Source: Desulfovibrio sp.
Lineage (GTDB): Bacteria > Desulfobacterota > Desulfovibrionia > Desulfovibrionales > Desulfovibrionaceae
DNA: 64,000 bases
Assembly: GCF_019422935.1 (NCBI RefSeq)
Contig: NZ_JAHZCJ010000001.1
Coordinates: 1-64,000 of the forward strand
Reading direction: 5' to 3'
The position numbers were made by a program, and so were the translations under genes. Below, one piece after another: positions 36,001 through 44,489 of this stretch. Numbering within the stretch: position 1 is the first letter of the stretch; every line of letters starts with the position of its first letter. The notes under the pieces were generated by a model. The model worked only from the letters and a program-made list of their open reading frames with translations, was not told the origin of the DNA and made no database searches.

Positions 36001-36554
36001 TTGGCCTCCTTTTCAAACTCCAAGCAAAATGCCTCGAGCAGGCCCTCATGGTCTAGTGAGCGCTCAAACTGTGCGATGTACGCTTGCTTGCCGTAGTACC
36101 CGCACATCTCATCGAATACTTTGACGAAAACTGCAAGAAGCGCATCAAGCTGAGCTTTGCTGATCACATCTGCTTTTTGATCAATATTGAACAGAATGCT
36201 TTTCGAAGGGATGTTAGCCGTTCTCTTGAGATCACCACGCAGAATTTCGTTGTCACCGCACTTGGGAAGAAACAAGTCAAGTGTAGAGACTCCGTCGATC
36301 TGCCGGTTTTCAAGTAACATTGCCAAAATTTTCAATAGATGTGATTTACCTGACCCAAAGAAGCCGGAAACCCATACACCATTAGCACCTTCGTAGTGGT
36401 TATAGGCTCCTAGAAAGGATTCGAGTTGCTTTTCAACCTCATTAGTCAGGACATATTCTTCAACTTCTAAACGGAGACTGGCTTCATCATCAGCTTTGAT
36501 GACCCCTTCGATTGGACGGTCAACTGGCTTCGCAAAAATGTTTCCAAGATTCAT
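33015..36554 (-). CDS. brxC: BREX type 1 BrxC P-loop ATPase (1179 aa)
   Basis: BrxC/PglY-type protein. MNLGNIFAKPVDRPIEGVIK at the N-terminus and Walker A GFFGSGKSHLLK (about residue 68) are diagnostic; NFFVDEVGQYIAEN is the Walker B region. The remaining 800 residues are the long helical region of the family. The N-terminal quarter (36554 to about 35800) is AT-richer than the rest, so the gene itself looks mosaic. BrxC is required for defence and methylation. Starts 14 bases after the brxB stop and is coupled to the nested ATPase by an ATGA overlap. Confidence 0.93.
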   Translation of the reverse strand: MNLGNIFAKPVDRPIEGVIKADDEASLRLEVEEYVLTNEVEKQLESFLGAYNHYEGANGVWVSGFFGSGKSHLLKILAMLLENRQIDGVSTLDLFLPKCGDNEILRGDLKRTANIPSKSILFNIDQKADVISKAQLDALLAVFVKVFDEMCGYYGKQAYIAQFERSLDHEGLLEAFCLEFEKEAKNSWEWGRSRPTRVADQIDNAYNKITGQNQKDVLDKHRQDYRLSIEDFAEQVYAYIKRQSPNFRLNFFVDEVGQYIAENVKLMTNLQTIAETLATKCRGRAWVIVTAQEDMGTVVGEMGKQQGNDFSKIQARFANRMKLTSADVAEVIQKRLLMKTDEGVRLLSDIFHSQSNNFRTLFDFADGSQTYRNYQDQDHFIHCYPFIPYQFALFQSAIQNLSQHNAFEGKHSSVGERSMLGVFQQVAIQIGGHEIGQLATFDLMFEGIRTALKSNIQRAIIQAENHLDGPFAIRLLKTLFLVKYVKEFKPTLRNLCVLMLDGFNQDLPALRKKVEEALSLLEQQTYVQRNGELYEYLTDEEKDVEQEIKNTEVESSDIAAELEKIVFDHVIKHRKIRYDENGQDYPFSRKLDDRLHGREYELAIHVISPFHENAENESTLRMQSMGRDELLVLMPADERLVRDILMYKRTEKYIRQNISITQQEAVKRILTDKGFQNRERYAELQQRAQSLMSKAKLVVAGGDIEIGSEDAQTRVLRGFHELISRTYPNLSMLRGVTYAENDIAKFLKHSQQGLFGNDATSLAESEQELLAFIHSNDRGGVRTTLKNLLEKFERKPYGWYYGAVLCTLAKLCARGKIEVRTDGNLLEEGEIERALRNTHGHGNVVLEPQVEFTASQVRALKEFFEDFFDAPPRSSEAKVLGKETGTALQELIHQLNPLEAQASQYPFLKALTPVIEKLKELTGKPYAWYLTELTRQEDALLNMKESVIDPVRKFMSGPQKGIFDNARKFVQSQEPNFAYIEGEESAQIVASMTDPECFKGNRMPQVKMQVEILQGKVTAQIEAEIAKAKERVDALKGRLCGMAEFSVLNGEQQEHVTRPFNEFNSGLERQQLIAVIRDNLRRFEESDYQRLLSHMTSWAQPALTPEPEPQPGQAATPDAGTKPTPPAKPEPRIEYVPIRSVKVSFDKAWLADETDVKRYLESMREALLDEIRKGKRIQI

Positions 36555-36568
36555 TACGCATCCTTCGT

Positions 36569-37180
36569 TTATACTTCGCAGTGAAAGATGTTAAACGCTC
36601 GGTAGTACTTGTCGTCACGTAGTCTGCCGAATAAATCGAGAGACGCTCCAGATTCAAGGGAATGACTATAGGCTCCTGGAAAAAAGAGGACAGTCGGTTG
36701 CTCTTTCGCCGTACTCTGTAAGTTATTCAAAACGTTATGTGATCGGATATATGGAAAAACCTCGCCTATTCCAGAAAGAAAAAGCACGTCAAAATCAGTG
36801 GATGCAATTTTCTCTGCGATGGCGGGCACCATAACAGTTTCGATATCCAAAATACCTTGAAGTTCTTCCTGAAGCTTGGATTTTTCCAAGCGAGACTCAT
36901 TTTGAATCAACCATTCAAAGTCACCTTCAGCTTTGAGTATGCCTATTGAAAGGTCATACAGGTTGATCTCAAGGACTCTGACCCCTACTTGCGCTAGGCG
37001 ATTGATGAGTTGGTTTCGAAGTCGTTCCATTTCATTGGACTCTTCAGGTATAAATGGGCAGATAAAGAATGGGATCTCATTACCGAGGCCTTGTTTATTG
37101 AGAAAACGCTGCCCAGATATCACAGAAAAAAGATGTTGAAATCTGTCTTGCATAGGCATTCTGGCTATATCTGCTGTCAA
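36569..37180 (-). CDS. brxB: BREX type 1 BrxB, DUF1788 (203 aa)
   Basis: The DUF1788 pattern is clear: DRFQHLFSVISGQRFLNKQG, then NEIPFFICPFIPEE, then FDVLFLSGIGEVFPYIRSH, then PTVLFFPGAYSHSLESG and a C-terminal DKYYRAFNI. Size is normal for BrxB. It overlaps the brxA stop by 4 bases (ATGA), hence coupled translation. Required for BREX function, biochemical role unknown. Confidence 0.92.
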   Translation of the reverse strand: MTADIARMPMQDRFQHLFSVISGQRFLNKQGLGNEIPFFICPFIPEESNEMERLRNQLINRLAQVGVRVLEINLYDLSIGILKAEGDFEWLIQNESRLEKSKLQEELQGILDIETVMVPAIAEKIASTDFDVLFLSGIGEVFPYIRSHNVLNNLQSTAKEQPTVLFFPGAYSHSLESGASLDLFGRLRDDKYYRAFNIFHCEV

Positions 37181-37791
37181 CGCGCTATCCTCCGCAGATA
37201 GGATTCGTTTACCGGAAAATATAAGAGATCTCTGCGATCCCCTTGCAGGATCAATTCTAGTAATCTAGGGCTAAGCATGGCTGCATTTATTGTATTATTG
37301 ACCGCTAAGAGGTCGGCCTGCCGAAGCATCTTGAACAAGATTTGCCGCAGCTTTTCACGGGTTGTTTGAGTAAGATCATCAAGCTCACAATGCCATTCGG
37401 ACTTCCGGTTGAAGAAAGAATCAAAATCATCATAGGTTACATCAGTTTTCAGACTAATGTAACGTTCCCGAAGCACTTCTACAGCAAAATCAGCGATGAA
37501 ATTGTAACGACGACAAATGGCAAGCCACAAAAGATAGCCTTGCTCTTGACTGTTACCTTCAACAAAAAATTCAAGAGTATCATAGCTCAGCGTCTGTATC
37601 CGAGAAAGAACCTCACGGCAAACACGCTTGAGTGTATTTAGTGTTCTGGCTTGTAATAAATTGTCTGCGATGACCACATCTCGAACCACATTCCAATCGC
37701 GACAGTCAAGATAGAGTTTCGCAAGACTTACAGATTCACGGTGAAAGAGACTTCCAGCCGTAAATGACATATTGTATCTGTCGTTGTTCAT
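37177..37791 (-). CDS. brxA: BREX type 1 BrxA, DUF1819 (204 aa)
   Basis: SFTAGSLFHRESVSLAKLY at the N-terminus and LTQTTREKLRQILFKMLRQA near the middle are the DUF1819 signature; normal length. BrxA binds DNA in characterised systems and is the first gene of the type 1 operon. Start ATG 37791 with a weak ribosome site (AAAG). The promoter should lie in 37800-37870, where TATAAC (about 31 bases upstream of the start) could be a -10 box. No regulator gene is adjacent. Confidence 0.9.
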   Translation of the reverse strand: MNNDRYNMSFTAGSLFHRESVSLAKLYLDCRDWNVVRDVVIADNLLQARTLNTLKRVCREVLSRIQTLSYDTLEFFVEGNSQEQGYLLWLAICRRYNFIADFAVEVLRERYISLKTDVTYDDFDSFFNRKSEWHCELDDLTQTTREKLRQILFKMLRQADLLAVNNTINAAMLSPRLLELILQGDRRDLLYFPVNESYLRRIAR

Positions 37792-38219
37792 TCTTTATCA
37801 ATAATGTGTTATATGGTGATCAGCATGGCTACTTACATCTACGTACTTATATACTTCATCTTTACTGAATTTTCATAGAGGCCCATGCGATGATCAGGTA
37901 TTTTGCTTATCGATCCGTTTACGTTGGTGTTATCGTTGTCCCAAGATGTATTTACTAATATCGATTGACAAACAGTATCTTTCATATCGGGCAGTTTTGA
38001 AGTTTCTCGCGAGGATTGGAAGTAGTTCATAGCTCGCCAGAAGTAAAAAAGAAAGCGGGTGGACTTGACCTGACCCACAGCGTTCACCATTTGTAAGTCA
38101 GAGATCCCCATTAGGTTACACGAATACATATTTTTTCGAAACTATTCTGGCACAAAATCATAAGTATTGGGCACTGGAGACTCCGTACCTTGGCGCAACT
38201 CTTTGTTAAACGCTAAAGT
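37792..38219. other. Intergenic region upstream of BREX
   Basis: Holds the brxA promoter region. An open frame on the minus strand (37839-38129) has no ribosome site or recognised family. A GC-richer patch near 38000-38090 may be the remnant of a gene I cannot identify. Confidence 0.5.
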
Positions 38220-38572
38220 TCAATAGCAAAACGTTAACTCGAAGCATTTTTTGCGCAAATCACCCAGCAACACCCCATCGGAAGTCGAACACCCAATGGA
38301 CATGCACCACGCTTCAAGCGCTTTGTAGATTCTGCGCCATGGAGGGTCATGTATTTCACGGTAACGGGTGATGCCCACTATTTCAAGTTCTAGGGGGACA
38401 TTGCCACGCAGAGGGAAACTTTCCAGGGAGAGGGTACCTACTCAAGCTTGCCTAGAATCGTATCAGCTTGTTCCTGCCCGGCATTGGCAGCTATACATGT
38501 GTAGATATACAAGCCTTGCTCGCCTCTGAGGCGAGCAAGGCTTGCTGGTGTGCGCCCCAATGGAAAGTGTCA
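38220..38572 (-). pseudogene. Decayed RelE/ParE-family toxin
   Basis: Directly after the antitoxin stop. One frame reads ANAGQEQADTILGKLE, and a shifted frame reads SLESFPLRGNVPLELEIVGI followed by TRYREIHDPPWRRIYK, the two halves of a ParE-like toxin (the second with its Arg-Tyr-Arg-Glu-Ile and Trp-Arg-x-Ile-Tyr core). The C-terminus is scrambled (CSTSDGVLLGDLRKK to TGA at 38220). The 5' part also carries a 33-bp palindrome at 38511-38543. No intact toxin can be made. Confidence 0.6.
38511..38543. repeat. 33-bp near-perfect palindrome inside the decayed toxin gene
   Basis: AAGCCTTGCTCGCCTC, one central T, then GAGGCGAGCAAGGCTT: 16-bp arms with no mismatch. It lies where the toxin coding sequence loses resemblance to the family, so it may be an inserted palindromic unit or footprint of a mobile element. 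It could also fold as a hairpin in RNA. Confidence 0.75.
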
Positions 38573-38580
38573 TCGTTCCT

Positions 38581-38850
38581 CTACTGCCGCAGGCCCGCAA
38601 ACACTTCTCTAGCAGAGCGACCCTTGCCAGCCTCAAGGCTCTTACTGGAAAGACTTAGGGCCTTGAGCATGGCAAAAGTTTTTTGCATGCGCTCATATCC
38701 AGGAATGCCCATGAGCACGGCCTTGGCCTCGCCATTCTGGGTGATAACAACGGGCGACGCAGTTTCTTCGTTGAAAGTGTGAATGATTTCTTTGAGGTGC
38801 GCCTTGACCGCACTAATTGGGCGTACTGCTGTGCTGAGTTGCATTTTCAC
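38581..38850 (-). CDS. Phd/YefM-type antitoxin (89 aa), partner toxin decayed
   Basis: The N-terminal RPISAVKAHLKEIIHTFNEE, then ASPVVITQNGEAKAVLMGIP and YERMQKTFAMLKALSLSSK are the Phd/YefM DNA-binding domain and following helix. The C-terminal 25 residues are basic and short. Start ATG 38850, with GGAG about 8 bases upstream. The toxin gene downstream is broken, so this is an orphan antitoxin, perhaps acting against a related toxin or only repressing its own promoter. Confidence 0.8.
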   Translation of the reverse strand: MKMQLSTAVRPISAVKAHLKEIIHTFNEETASPVVITQNGEAKAVLMGIPGYERMQKTFAMLKALSLSSKSLEAGKGRSAREVFAGLRQ

Positions 38851-38983
38851 GCTCCTTTTGCCAAATAAGTGCTGAATTTGGTTCTATCGGTCAAGCTGGC
38901 TTCGCGTCACCGTGCGCTGGATTGTGCTTGCCAATCAGTGAAGGCTTGTCCCCGTTCATTAGAAAATAGCCAATCATAATGAA

Positions 38984-39009
38984 GAGGGCCGGGGAAATCC
39001 CCGGCCCTC
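38984..39009. terminator. Terminator after the autotransporter gene
   Basis: GAGGGCCGGGG, AAAT, CCCCGGCCCTC: a perfect 11-bp stem with 4-base loop, 37 bases after the autotransporter stop. Read leftward it is followed by TTCATTATG, a weak U tract. Confidence 0.6.
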
Positions 39010-39045
39010 TCTACTCAGTCCCTCAATTATTCAACCAAACCGACT

Positions 39046-42000
39046 TTAAAACTCATACCGCAGCGAACCAAACACGCCATGCCCAGTGCGGAGTTCCGAT
39101 GCCTGCAGATTATAGGTCAGCCCAAGGGTAAAGTCGCCCTTGCCAAGCTCAAAGCCCAAGCCGCCGTCAAAGGTGGCGTAATCCACCACCTGCATTTTCA
39201 TTTCGGCCTGGCTGTCCACACCGGGAACGCGGGCCTTGCTCCTGGCCTTTACGTCTCCCGCCGCCGGGATAACGCCCAGATCAAGCTGCGGCTTGATCTG
39301 CCAGCCGCTCTCGGTTTCAAAGGTTTTGGCAAAGCTCACGCCTACGGGGAATGTCCAAATGGACTGCGTGCTCTCGTCCACCTCAAAGACGGTGCCGCCG
39401 CTCTTCACGTCATAGCCATCGGTCACAAGGCCCAGATAGCGCACCCCCACATGCGGAATAATATCCAGCGCACCGGCGTTGAATTTGTATTCCGCCTTAA
39501 GGCCCGTATTCCAGGCATGGCTGGTGACGTCGGCCTTGAGGTCGCTCATCTGCATGGAGGCGGGCATATCCTGCTCCACCTTACTGTAGTTGCCGGTATA
39601 GCCCACATCGGCAGAAAGACCGAAGTTGTTGTACACCCAGCCGCCGTAAAGGCTCACGCCCCAGAAGTTGAAGCGATTGTCCGTGCTGTTGAAATCGCCG
39701 TTGGATTTTGCGTACCCGGCACCGACGTTGAACGCGGCACCGAAGCGGAACATGTCGTTGATGGTGTAATCCGCACCCAGGGCAATGCCGCCAAGACTGC
39801 TGTTGTAGCCGGTTTTGAAGTTCTCCGCCTTCATGCCCCAAACATTGTTGGACTGGTAGAGCGGCATGATCCAAATTCCAAGGCCGTTTTTAAGGCCGTC
39901 ACCGGCACTGAGCCCGGAATCAAGGCTGAGGCTGCCGTCCGTATCTTGCCTCACGGCCACGGCTTGGCTCATGTCTGTACGCGGCGACGTCATTGATGTG
40001 CGGTTGAGCACCGCACCGGAGGCCGCAGTCGCAGCACTCAGGGTGCTGCCCTGCACGGCACCTACAGCAGCCATCTGGGCCGCACCTTCAACAGTTGCGG
40101 CGGCCTTGTCGCGGTCTGTCGTGCCGATGTAATTATCGCTCATGGCGCGGGAGATGAAGCGCACGCCCGCGTTGGGCGAATTCGGATTTACCCCGGTCTG
40201 AACCACCATGCGATCTACCAGTGCCCCCATGCTGTTCGACAACATGGGGAAGGACGAAGACGCCGCATTGGCCTTAAGGGACACGCTGTATGCGCCATTG
40301 GCCGTATCAAACGTGCCGCCCGTGGCGGAAAGCAGAGCGGTGCTTGTGGTCAGGTTGCTGCCTGTCCAGCTGGCAGCATCCTTTGTGGAAGCGCCAAAGC
40401 CGCCAGTGACGTTCAGCGTTTCTCCGTCCTGACCGCCCACGATGTGCAATTTTGCACCGGAATCCACAGTAAGGGTGCTGGTGCCCCCGGCTTCACCTGA
40501 AAGGGCCACGCCGCTGCCGATGCCCGTAGCGTCCACCACAAGCAGAGATTTATCGGCAAAATGAGCGGTGTTGGCAGTGGCGGCCGCGCCGCCCGTGACC
40601 CATGTTCCATCCACATTGATGCCGCCTGCGGTGCTCAGCGTCTGCGGCGTGCGCAAGGCGAGCGCCGCCGTTATGTCCTGCCCCCACAGGCCCTTTCCGT
40701 CACTCTGATAACGCAGCACTTCTGTGCGCAGCCATTCGGCATCTGTGCTGCCCAGAGACACCATGCTGTTCTGGCCCACGGTCATCAGGGCATCCAGGGT
40801 ATTGGCGGTGAAGGTCAAACCGCCCATGGAGGCGTTTGAAGTGTCACCAGCGGCAGCGAAAGGCGGGTCAAAGTTGAGCTGGCCACCATTCATGCTGACG
40901 CCGGTGGCAACAAGGGTGCCGCTGCCGGAGCTGCTGCCCACGGCAACCGTAGTGGTTGCGTTGCCAGTGAGGCCACCGGCAACGGTATGCGTGCCGTTGA
41001 TCACATTGATAGTATTGGTGCCTGTGGAGGCATCAATACCGCCCTGTAGTGTGCCGCCGGTTGAGCCGCCCGCAGGATTGCCCAACGTCAGTATACCGCC
41101 GTTGAGCGTGACGCCGCTGTCTGCCAGAACATTACCTGAAGCCTGCCCAGTAAGGGTCAAAGCTGCGTTGCCGCTGACAGTGGTTGCGCCAGTGATGCCG
41201 CCAACCGTTGCGGCCCCGGAAGTGAGTCCTCCGCTGCCGTTTATGACGGCAGTGGGCGTGGCAAGACGGGCATCGCCCACATCCTGCAATGATGCGCCGG
41301 AAGTGCTCACCGTGATGCCCTGTACTGTACCCGTGCTGCCAGCAGCCAAGAGCTTGTCTGACAAAGTTTTGAATTCAGCCAGCGTCATGCCTGAACCGAC
41401 ATAGCCATTCAGCAGCAGGGTGCCACCATTGGCAACATTCACGGCGTGCTGGGTGGCAGAGTCTTTGAAGTCATCGCCCGTGGCGTTGACCAGTTCATCA
41501 TACTTCACCTGCAAGGTGCCCGTACCCGTCACTGCCACGCCCGTGGAACCGGCAGCATAGGCTGCATTGGCCACACTGCCATTGACCACAAGTTTGCCGG
41601 AATTGGTGGTGCCGCCCACAGTCAGCAGGCCGCCGGTCTGGTCGAGGTTGTTCACTGTCAGCACCGCGTTGCCGCTGATCTTGGCCTGCCCGCCGGTCTG
41701 GGTCAGGTCGCCAGTTTGCCAGTTGCCGTGCCCAACCTGTAGCGAACCGCCGCTTACAGCCAGAGATGTGGTGGATGTCTGGTTGCCGCCGGGGCCGGAA
41801 TCTGCCCCCAGAAAAACGTTGTTGCCCGTACCAACGCTGAGGCTTGTTCCCTGAAGAAAGTCCGTGCCATCGGTGGTGCCAAGCAGTGTGAGAGTGGCGC
41901 TGTCGCCGCCTGCAACATTAAAGGCAAATGTGCCATTGCGCATGTCCAGCGAATTCAGCGTGAGCATGCCTTTTTTCAGGGTTGCCGTTCCGCTGGGGGC

Positions 42001-42408
42001 CAGCCCCATGTGCTGGGCGCTAACAGTGCCACCGTCCAGGGTGAGGCTACTACCAAGCAGACCCGTGCCCGGCTCTGGGCTGAAAGAGCCGAAGTGCAGA
42101 TTCTTCGCAGAAGTCAGTGTGCCGCCGGTGTTAACGGTTACGTCTGACCCGCTCACCTTGGCGTTGCGCGCGATGGCCAGTATGCCGCCATTGTTCACGT
42201 CAATTGTGGTGTAGGTCTCTGCCGCACCGTCCGCTACCTGATGCGTGTCGCTGATGGCGATGGGCGCAGCGGCAACTGCCATGCCAGCACTTCCCATCAA
42301 AAATGCGCTAATTGCCACTCCGCCAAGCACATTGAGCATGTGACATTTTTTCAGAATTCCCCTGTAGCGCTGCATGAGCATACCCAGGGCACCTTGTGTA
42401 AATCGCAT
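39046..42408 (-). CDS. Autotransporter with C-terminal beta-barrel (1120 aa)
   Basis: Start chosen at ATG 42408 (MRFTQGALG), with GAGGAGGATTGC before it; the frame extends to 42471. An extended signal region (about residues 1-48, ending AGMAVAAAP) is followed by a long Gly/Thr/Ser/Asn-rich beta-helical passenger (about 50-780) with repeated short motifs such as NGGTLLLNG and TGGLLTVGG. The C-terminal 290 residues form the autotransporter barrel (from GLKNGLGIWIMPLYQSN through RFNFWGVSLYGGWVYNN), ending in GSLRYEF with a terminal Phe, the usual outer-membrane assembly signal. Type Va secretion through the outer membrane; likely an adhesin. Divergent from a double-HTH regulator. GC-rich, unlike the BREX genes. 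Confidence 0.88.
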   Translation of the reverse strand: MRFTQGALGMLMQRYRGILKKCHMLNVLGGVAISAFLMGSAGMAVAAAPIAISDTHQVADGAAETYTTIDVNNGGILAIARNAKVSGSDVTVNTGGTLTSAKNLHFGSFSPEPGTGLLGSSLTLDGGTVSAQHMGLAPSGTATLKKGMLTLNSLDMRNGTFAFNVAGGDSATLTLLGTTDGTDFLQGTSLSVGTGNNVFLGADSGPGGNQTSTTSLAVSGGSLQVGHGNWQTGDLTQTGGQAKISGNAVLTVNNLDQTGGLLTVGGTTNSGKLVVNGSVANAAYAAGSTGVAVTGTGTLQVKYDELVNATGDDFKDSATQHAVNVANGGTLLLNGYVGSGMTLAEFKTLSDKLLAAGSTGTVQGITVSTSGASLQDVGDARLATPTAVINGSGGLTSGAATVGGITGATTVSGNAALTLTGQASGNVLADSGVTLNGGILTLGNPAGGSTGGTLQGGIDASTGTNTINVINGTHTVAGGLTGNATTTVAVGSSSGSGTLVATGVSMNGGQLNFDPPFAAAGDTSNASMGGLTFTANTLDALMTVGQNSMVSLGSTDAEWLRTEVLRYQSDGKGLWGQDITAALALRTPQTLSTAGGINVDGTWVTGGAAATANTAHFADKSLLVVDATGIGSGVALSGEAGGTSTLTVDSGAKLHIVGGQDGETLNVTGGFGASTKDAASWTGSNLTTSTALLSATGGTFDTANGAYSVSLKANAASSSFPMLSNSMGALVDRMVVQTGVNPNSPNAGVRFISRAMSDNYIGTTDRDKAAATVEGAAQMAAVGAVQGSTLSAATAASGAVLNRTSMTSPRTDMSQAVAVRQDTDGSLSLDSGLSAGDGLKNGLGIWIMPLYQSNNVWGMKAENFKTGYNSSLGGIALGADYTINDMFRFGAAFNVGAGYAKSNGDFNSTDNRFNFWGVSLYGGWVYNNFGLSADVGYTGNYSKVEQDMPASMQMSDLKADVTSHAWNTGLKAEYKFNAGALDIIPHVGVRYLGLVTDGYDVKSGGTVFEVDESTQSIWTFPVGVSFAKTFETESGWQIKPQLDLGVIPAAGDVKARSKARVPGVDSQAEMKMQVVDYATFDGGLGFELGKGDFTLGLTYNLQASELRTGHGVFGSLRYEF

Positions 42409-42563
42409 GCAATCCTCCTCAGAAATTGTCTGGTTGTGTCCAACCGGCTTCCTTCGCGGAAGCTGGAGCAACTTTGTTCTTCCCGTTGTGAGGATTATGT
42501 AAAATTAGCCGTCGGTCAATACCCTACTAGCGAATGTGCCGCATTTCATTCAAATCTTGCATC

Positions 42564-43100
42564 ATGCAAGAAAAATCATGCCCATTCGGACCGGCTTTTA
42601 GGCTGGAGCGTCAGCAACGAGGAATATCGCAGTGGACGGTATCCATGCGTCTGCAGTACCACACGCGTAACATTCAACGCATTGAGGATGGCTCGCGCCA
42701 GCCTGGTGTGCTGCTCGCGCTACGCATGGTGGTCGCAGTTGATGCGGCCCCGGGGGATTTTTTTGAAACTCTTTTTGAAGAAGCCGTCGGCGAAGCTGGC
42801 GATGGGGTCTTATCGCCAGCCCAGAGGGTGAGCGTGAATTACCAGCCACTGGGGGCAGTTGAGGGGCTGAAGAGCATATTTGGTCCGTTACTGGCTCAGG
42901 CACGGCTGGCCGTCGGCATGTCGCAGACCGCCATGGCAAAAAGCGCGGGTTATAACCTGCGCAATGTCAATGCGGTGGAAAAAGGGCAGCAAGAGCCTGG
43001 CGTGATGTCTGCTCTTGCCCTAGTGGCGGCAACGGGTGTGGATATCCGCGAGTTTTTTGATCAGCTGCATCATGCCTCAGCCGCGCTCCCCAAGGAGTAA
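42564..43100 (+). CDS. Double XRE-type helix-turn-helix regulator (178 aa)
   Basis: Start chosen at ATG 42564 (MQEKSCPFG). Two homologous XRE/HTH_3 units: FGPAFRLERQQRGISQWTVS with RNIQRIEDGSRQPG (about residues 8-55) and FGPLLAQARLAVGMSQTAMA with RNVNAVEKGQQEPG (about 108-160). The internal duplication suggests one subunit binds two half-sites. Divergent from the autotransporter with a 155-base gap, so it probably regulates that gene. Ends 56 bases before the lipoprotein hydrolase. Confidence 0.82.
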   Translation: MQEKSCPFGPAFRLERQQRGISQWTVSMRLQYHTRNIQRIEDGSRQPGVLLALRMVVAVDAAPGDFFETLFEEAVGEAGDGVLSPAQRVSVNYQPLGAVEGLKSIFGPLLAQARLAVGMSQTAMAKSAGYNLRNVNAVEKGQQEPGVMSALALVAATGVDIREFFDQLHHASAALPKE

Positions 43101-43156
43101 TTGCGGCGGGCCGCGGAGATATGGTCAACTGGATGTTCCTGTGCTAGTGGCAGGAC

Positions 43157-44026
43157 ATGGCAGACACAAAAGGATGCACAAGTAAAACCAGCAGAAAATA
43201 CGCAGGTACGTGGCTGTGCTGTGCTCTGGGCGTTACTCTGTGCCTTTTATCTGCCTGCGCTTCCTCGCCTCGGCAAAAAGCCAGTGCTCTTGCGCAAGAG
43301 CAGGGATTTTCCGAGCGCCTCTTCTCAACGAAGCTGTTTACTTTGTGCGGCTTGCTTCGTCCCGGCTTATCGTCTGACTCAAAAATTTTGCGCGTGTATA
43401 TTGAAGGCGACGGACACGCCTGGGAGTCTCGCACCCGGCCATCTGCAGACCCCACGCCGCGCAATCCTGTTGCCCTGCGCCTGGCTATGGCTGATCCGGG
43501 GGCGGATCCCGTGCTTTATCTGGCGCGACCATGCCAATATGTTCAGGGCGAGGATAGGCGGCAGTGTTCAAAGCGCTACTGGACGTCAGCGCGGCTTGGG
43601 CCGGAGGTAATTAACAGCCTTGATGCGGCCATTACCCAAGCCAAGGCTGCATGCGGGGCAGAGCAGATTATTCTGGTCGGGTTTTCTGGCGGTGGCGGGG
43701 CTGCGGCACTACTTGCTGCCACGAGGGGGGATGTGGCCTTTCTGGGCACGGTTGCGGGCAATCTTGATACTGAAACTTGGGCAGACCTGCAGGGTGTGAG
43801 CCAGCTTGCAGAATCTTTGAACCCTATGGCGGTGGCTCCATCGCTGCAGCACTTGCCCCAGAGGCATTTAAGCAGCAATACTGACGCGGTTATGCCCCCG
43901 GAAATCAGCGAGGGGTTCTGCAGGGCAGTGAACCAACCAGAAAGTTGCGTTGTTATTTCAGGCGTGCAGCATGGCGGGCCGTGGCAACGTTACTGGGGTT
44001 ATGATTACTCTCCTGGTAAGCCCTGA
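43157..44026 (+). CDS. Lipoprotein alpha/beta hydrolase (289 aa)
   Basis: Signal peptide with lipobox LLSAC (Cys34), so the protein is probably anchored on the periplasmic side of a membrane. VYIEGDGHAWESRTRPSADP carries the conserved first-strand/oxyanion region, GFSGGGG (nucleophile Ser about residue 174) the elbow, and VQHGGPW the late His (about 272). Upstream Asp candidates fit an alpha/beta-hydrolase triad. Substrate unknown. In the same direction as the HTH regulator but with a separate ribosome site. Confidence 0.75.
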   Translation: MADTKGCTSKTSRKYAGTWLCCALGVTLCLLSACASSPRQKASALAQEQGFSERLFSTKLFTLCGLLRPGLSSDSKILRVYIEGDGHAWESRTRPSADPTPRNPVALRLAMADPGADPVLYLARPCQYVQGEDRRQCSKRYWTSARLGPEVINSLDAAITQAKAACGAEQIILVGFSGGGGAAALLAATRGDVAFLGTVAGNLDTETWADLQGVSQLAESLNPMAVAPSLQHLPQRHLSSNTDAVMPPEISEGFCRAVNQPESCVVISGVQHGGPWQRYWGYDYSPGKP

Positions 44027-44255
44027 CGCCAATTTAATGCACATTCATGGTAGTCATTCTGCCATGATTCCCCCTGTCAAAGTCAAACATCCATCCTTAC
44101 TGCGAACCAGCGCCTATCGATTCCGCAAGGATTTTATCCCATGCGGATATCCTTTACTCGCTTCGCCGCAACGTGGTTCTGACTCCGTAATTAATTACCA
44201 GATCAGGCTATTCCATGCCGATATAGTATGCAAAATTACTGGAGGATATTAAGTC

Positions 44256-44489
44256 ATGGACACACATGCATCTGAAACTGCAATCTTTGAGCAATTAGAG
44301 AAGAATCTCCCACCGGTGTTTTCCCGTGAAGAAGCGGCCCGGCAGATGGGAGGACTGATGAGGGCCAAAACTCTTTCAAATCTTGATGCGGCAGGCAACG
44401 GGCCGTGGGTCAAAATACGCATCAGAAAGAAAGTATGCTATGAGCGTCGAAGTTTCCTGCAATGGCTTCGGCAGTACGTCCAGCAATAA
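44256..44489 (+). CDS. Small helix-turn-helix or excisionase-like protein (77 aa)
   Basis: Strong GGAGG ribosome site 10 bases before ATG 44256. The sequence FSREEAARQMGGLMRAKTLSN has a helix-turn-helix-like pattern, followed by a basic strand VKIRIRKKVCYERRSFLQWL that resembles the wing and end of MerR/excisionase-type proteins. It sits just upstream of the primase-helicase, where mobile elements often carry a directionality or replication regulator. Family match is weak. Confidence 0.5.
   Translation: MDTHASETAIFEQLEKNLPPVFSREEAARQMGGLMRAKTLSNLDAAGNGPWVKIRIRKKVCYERRSFLQWLRQYVQQ

Noticed and set aside
37839..38129. 96-aa minus-strand open frame upstream of BREX
   Set aside because: No ribosome site, no recognised family and mixed composition; another frame over 37990-38090 looks equally coding-like.
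39079..42214. Long plus-strand open frames across the autotransporter
   Set aside because: Shadows of the GC-rich autotransporter on the other strand, which has a signal peptide and barrel domain.
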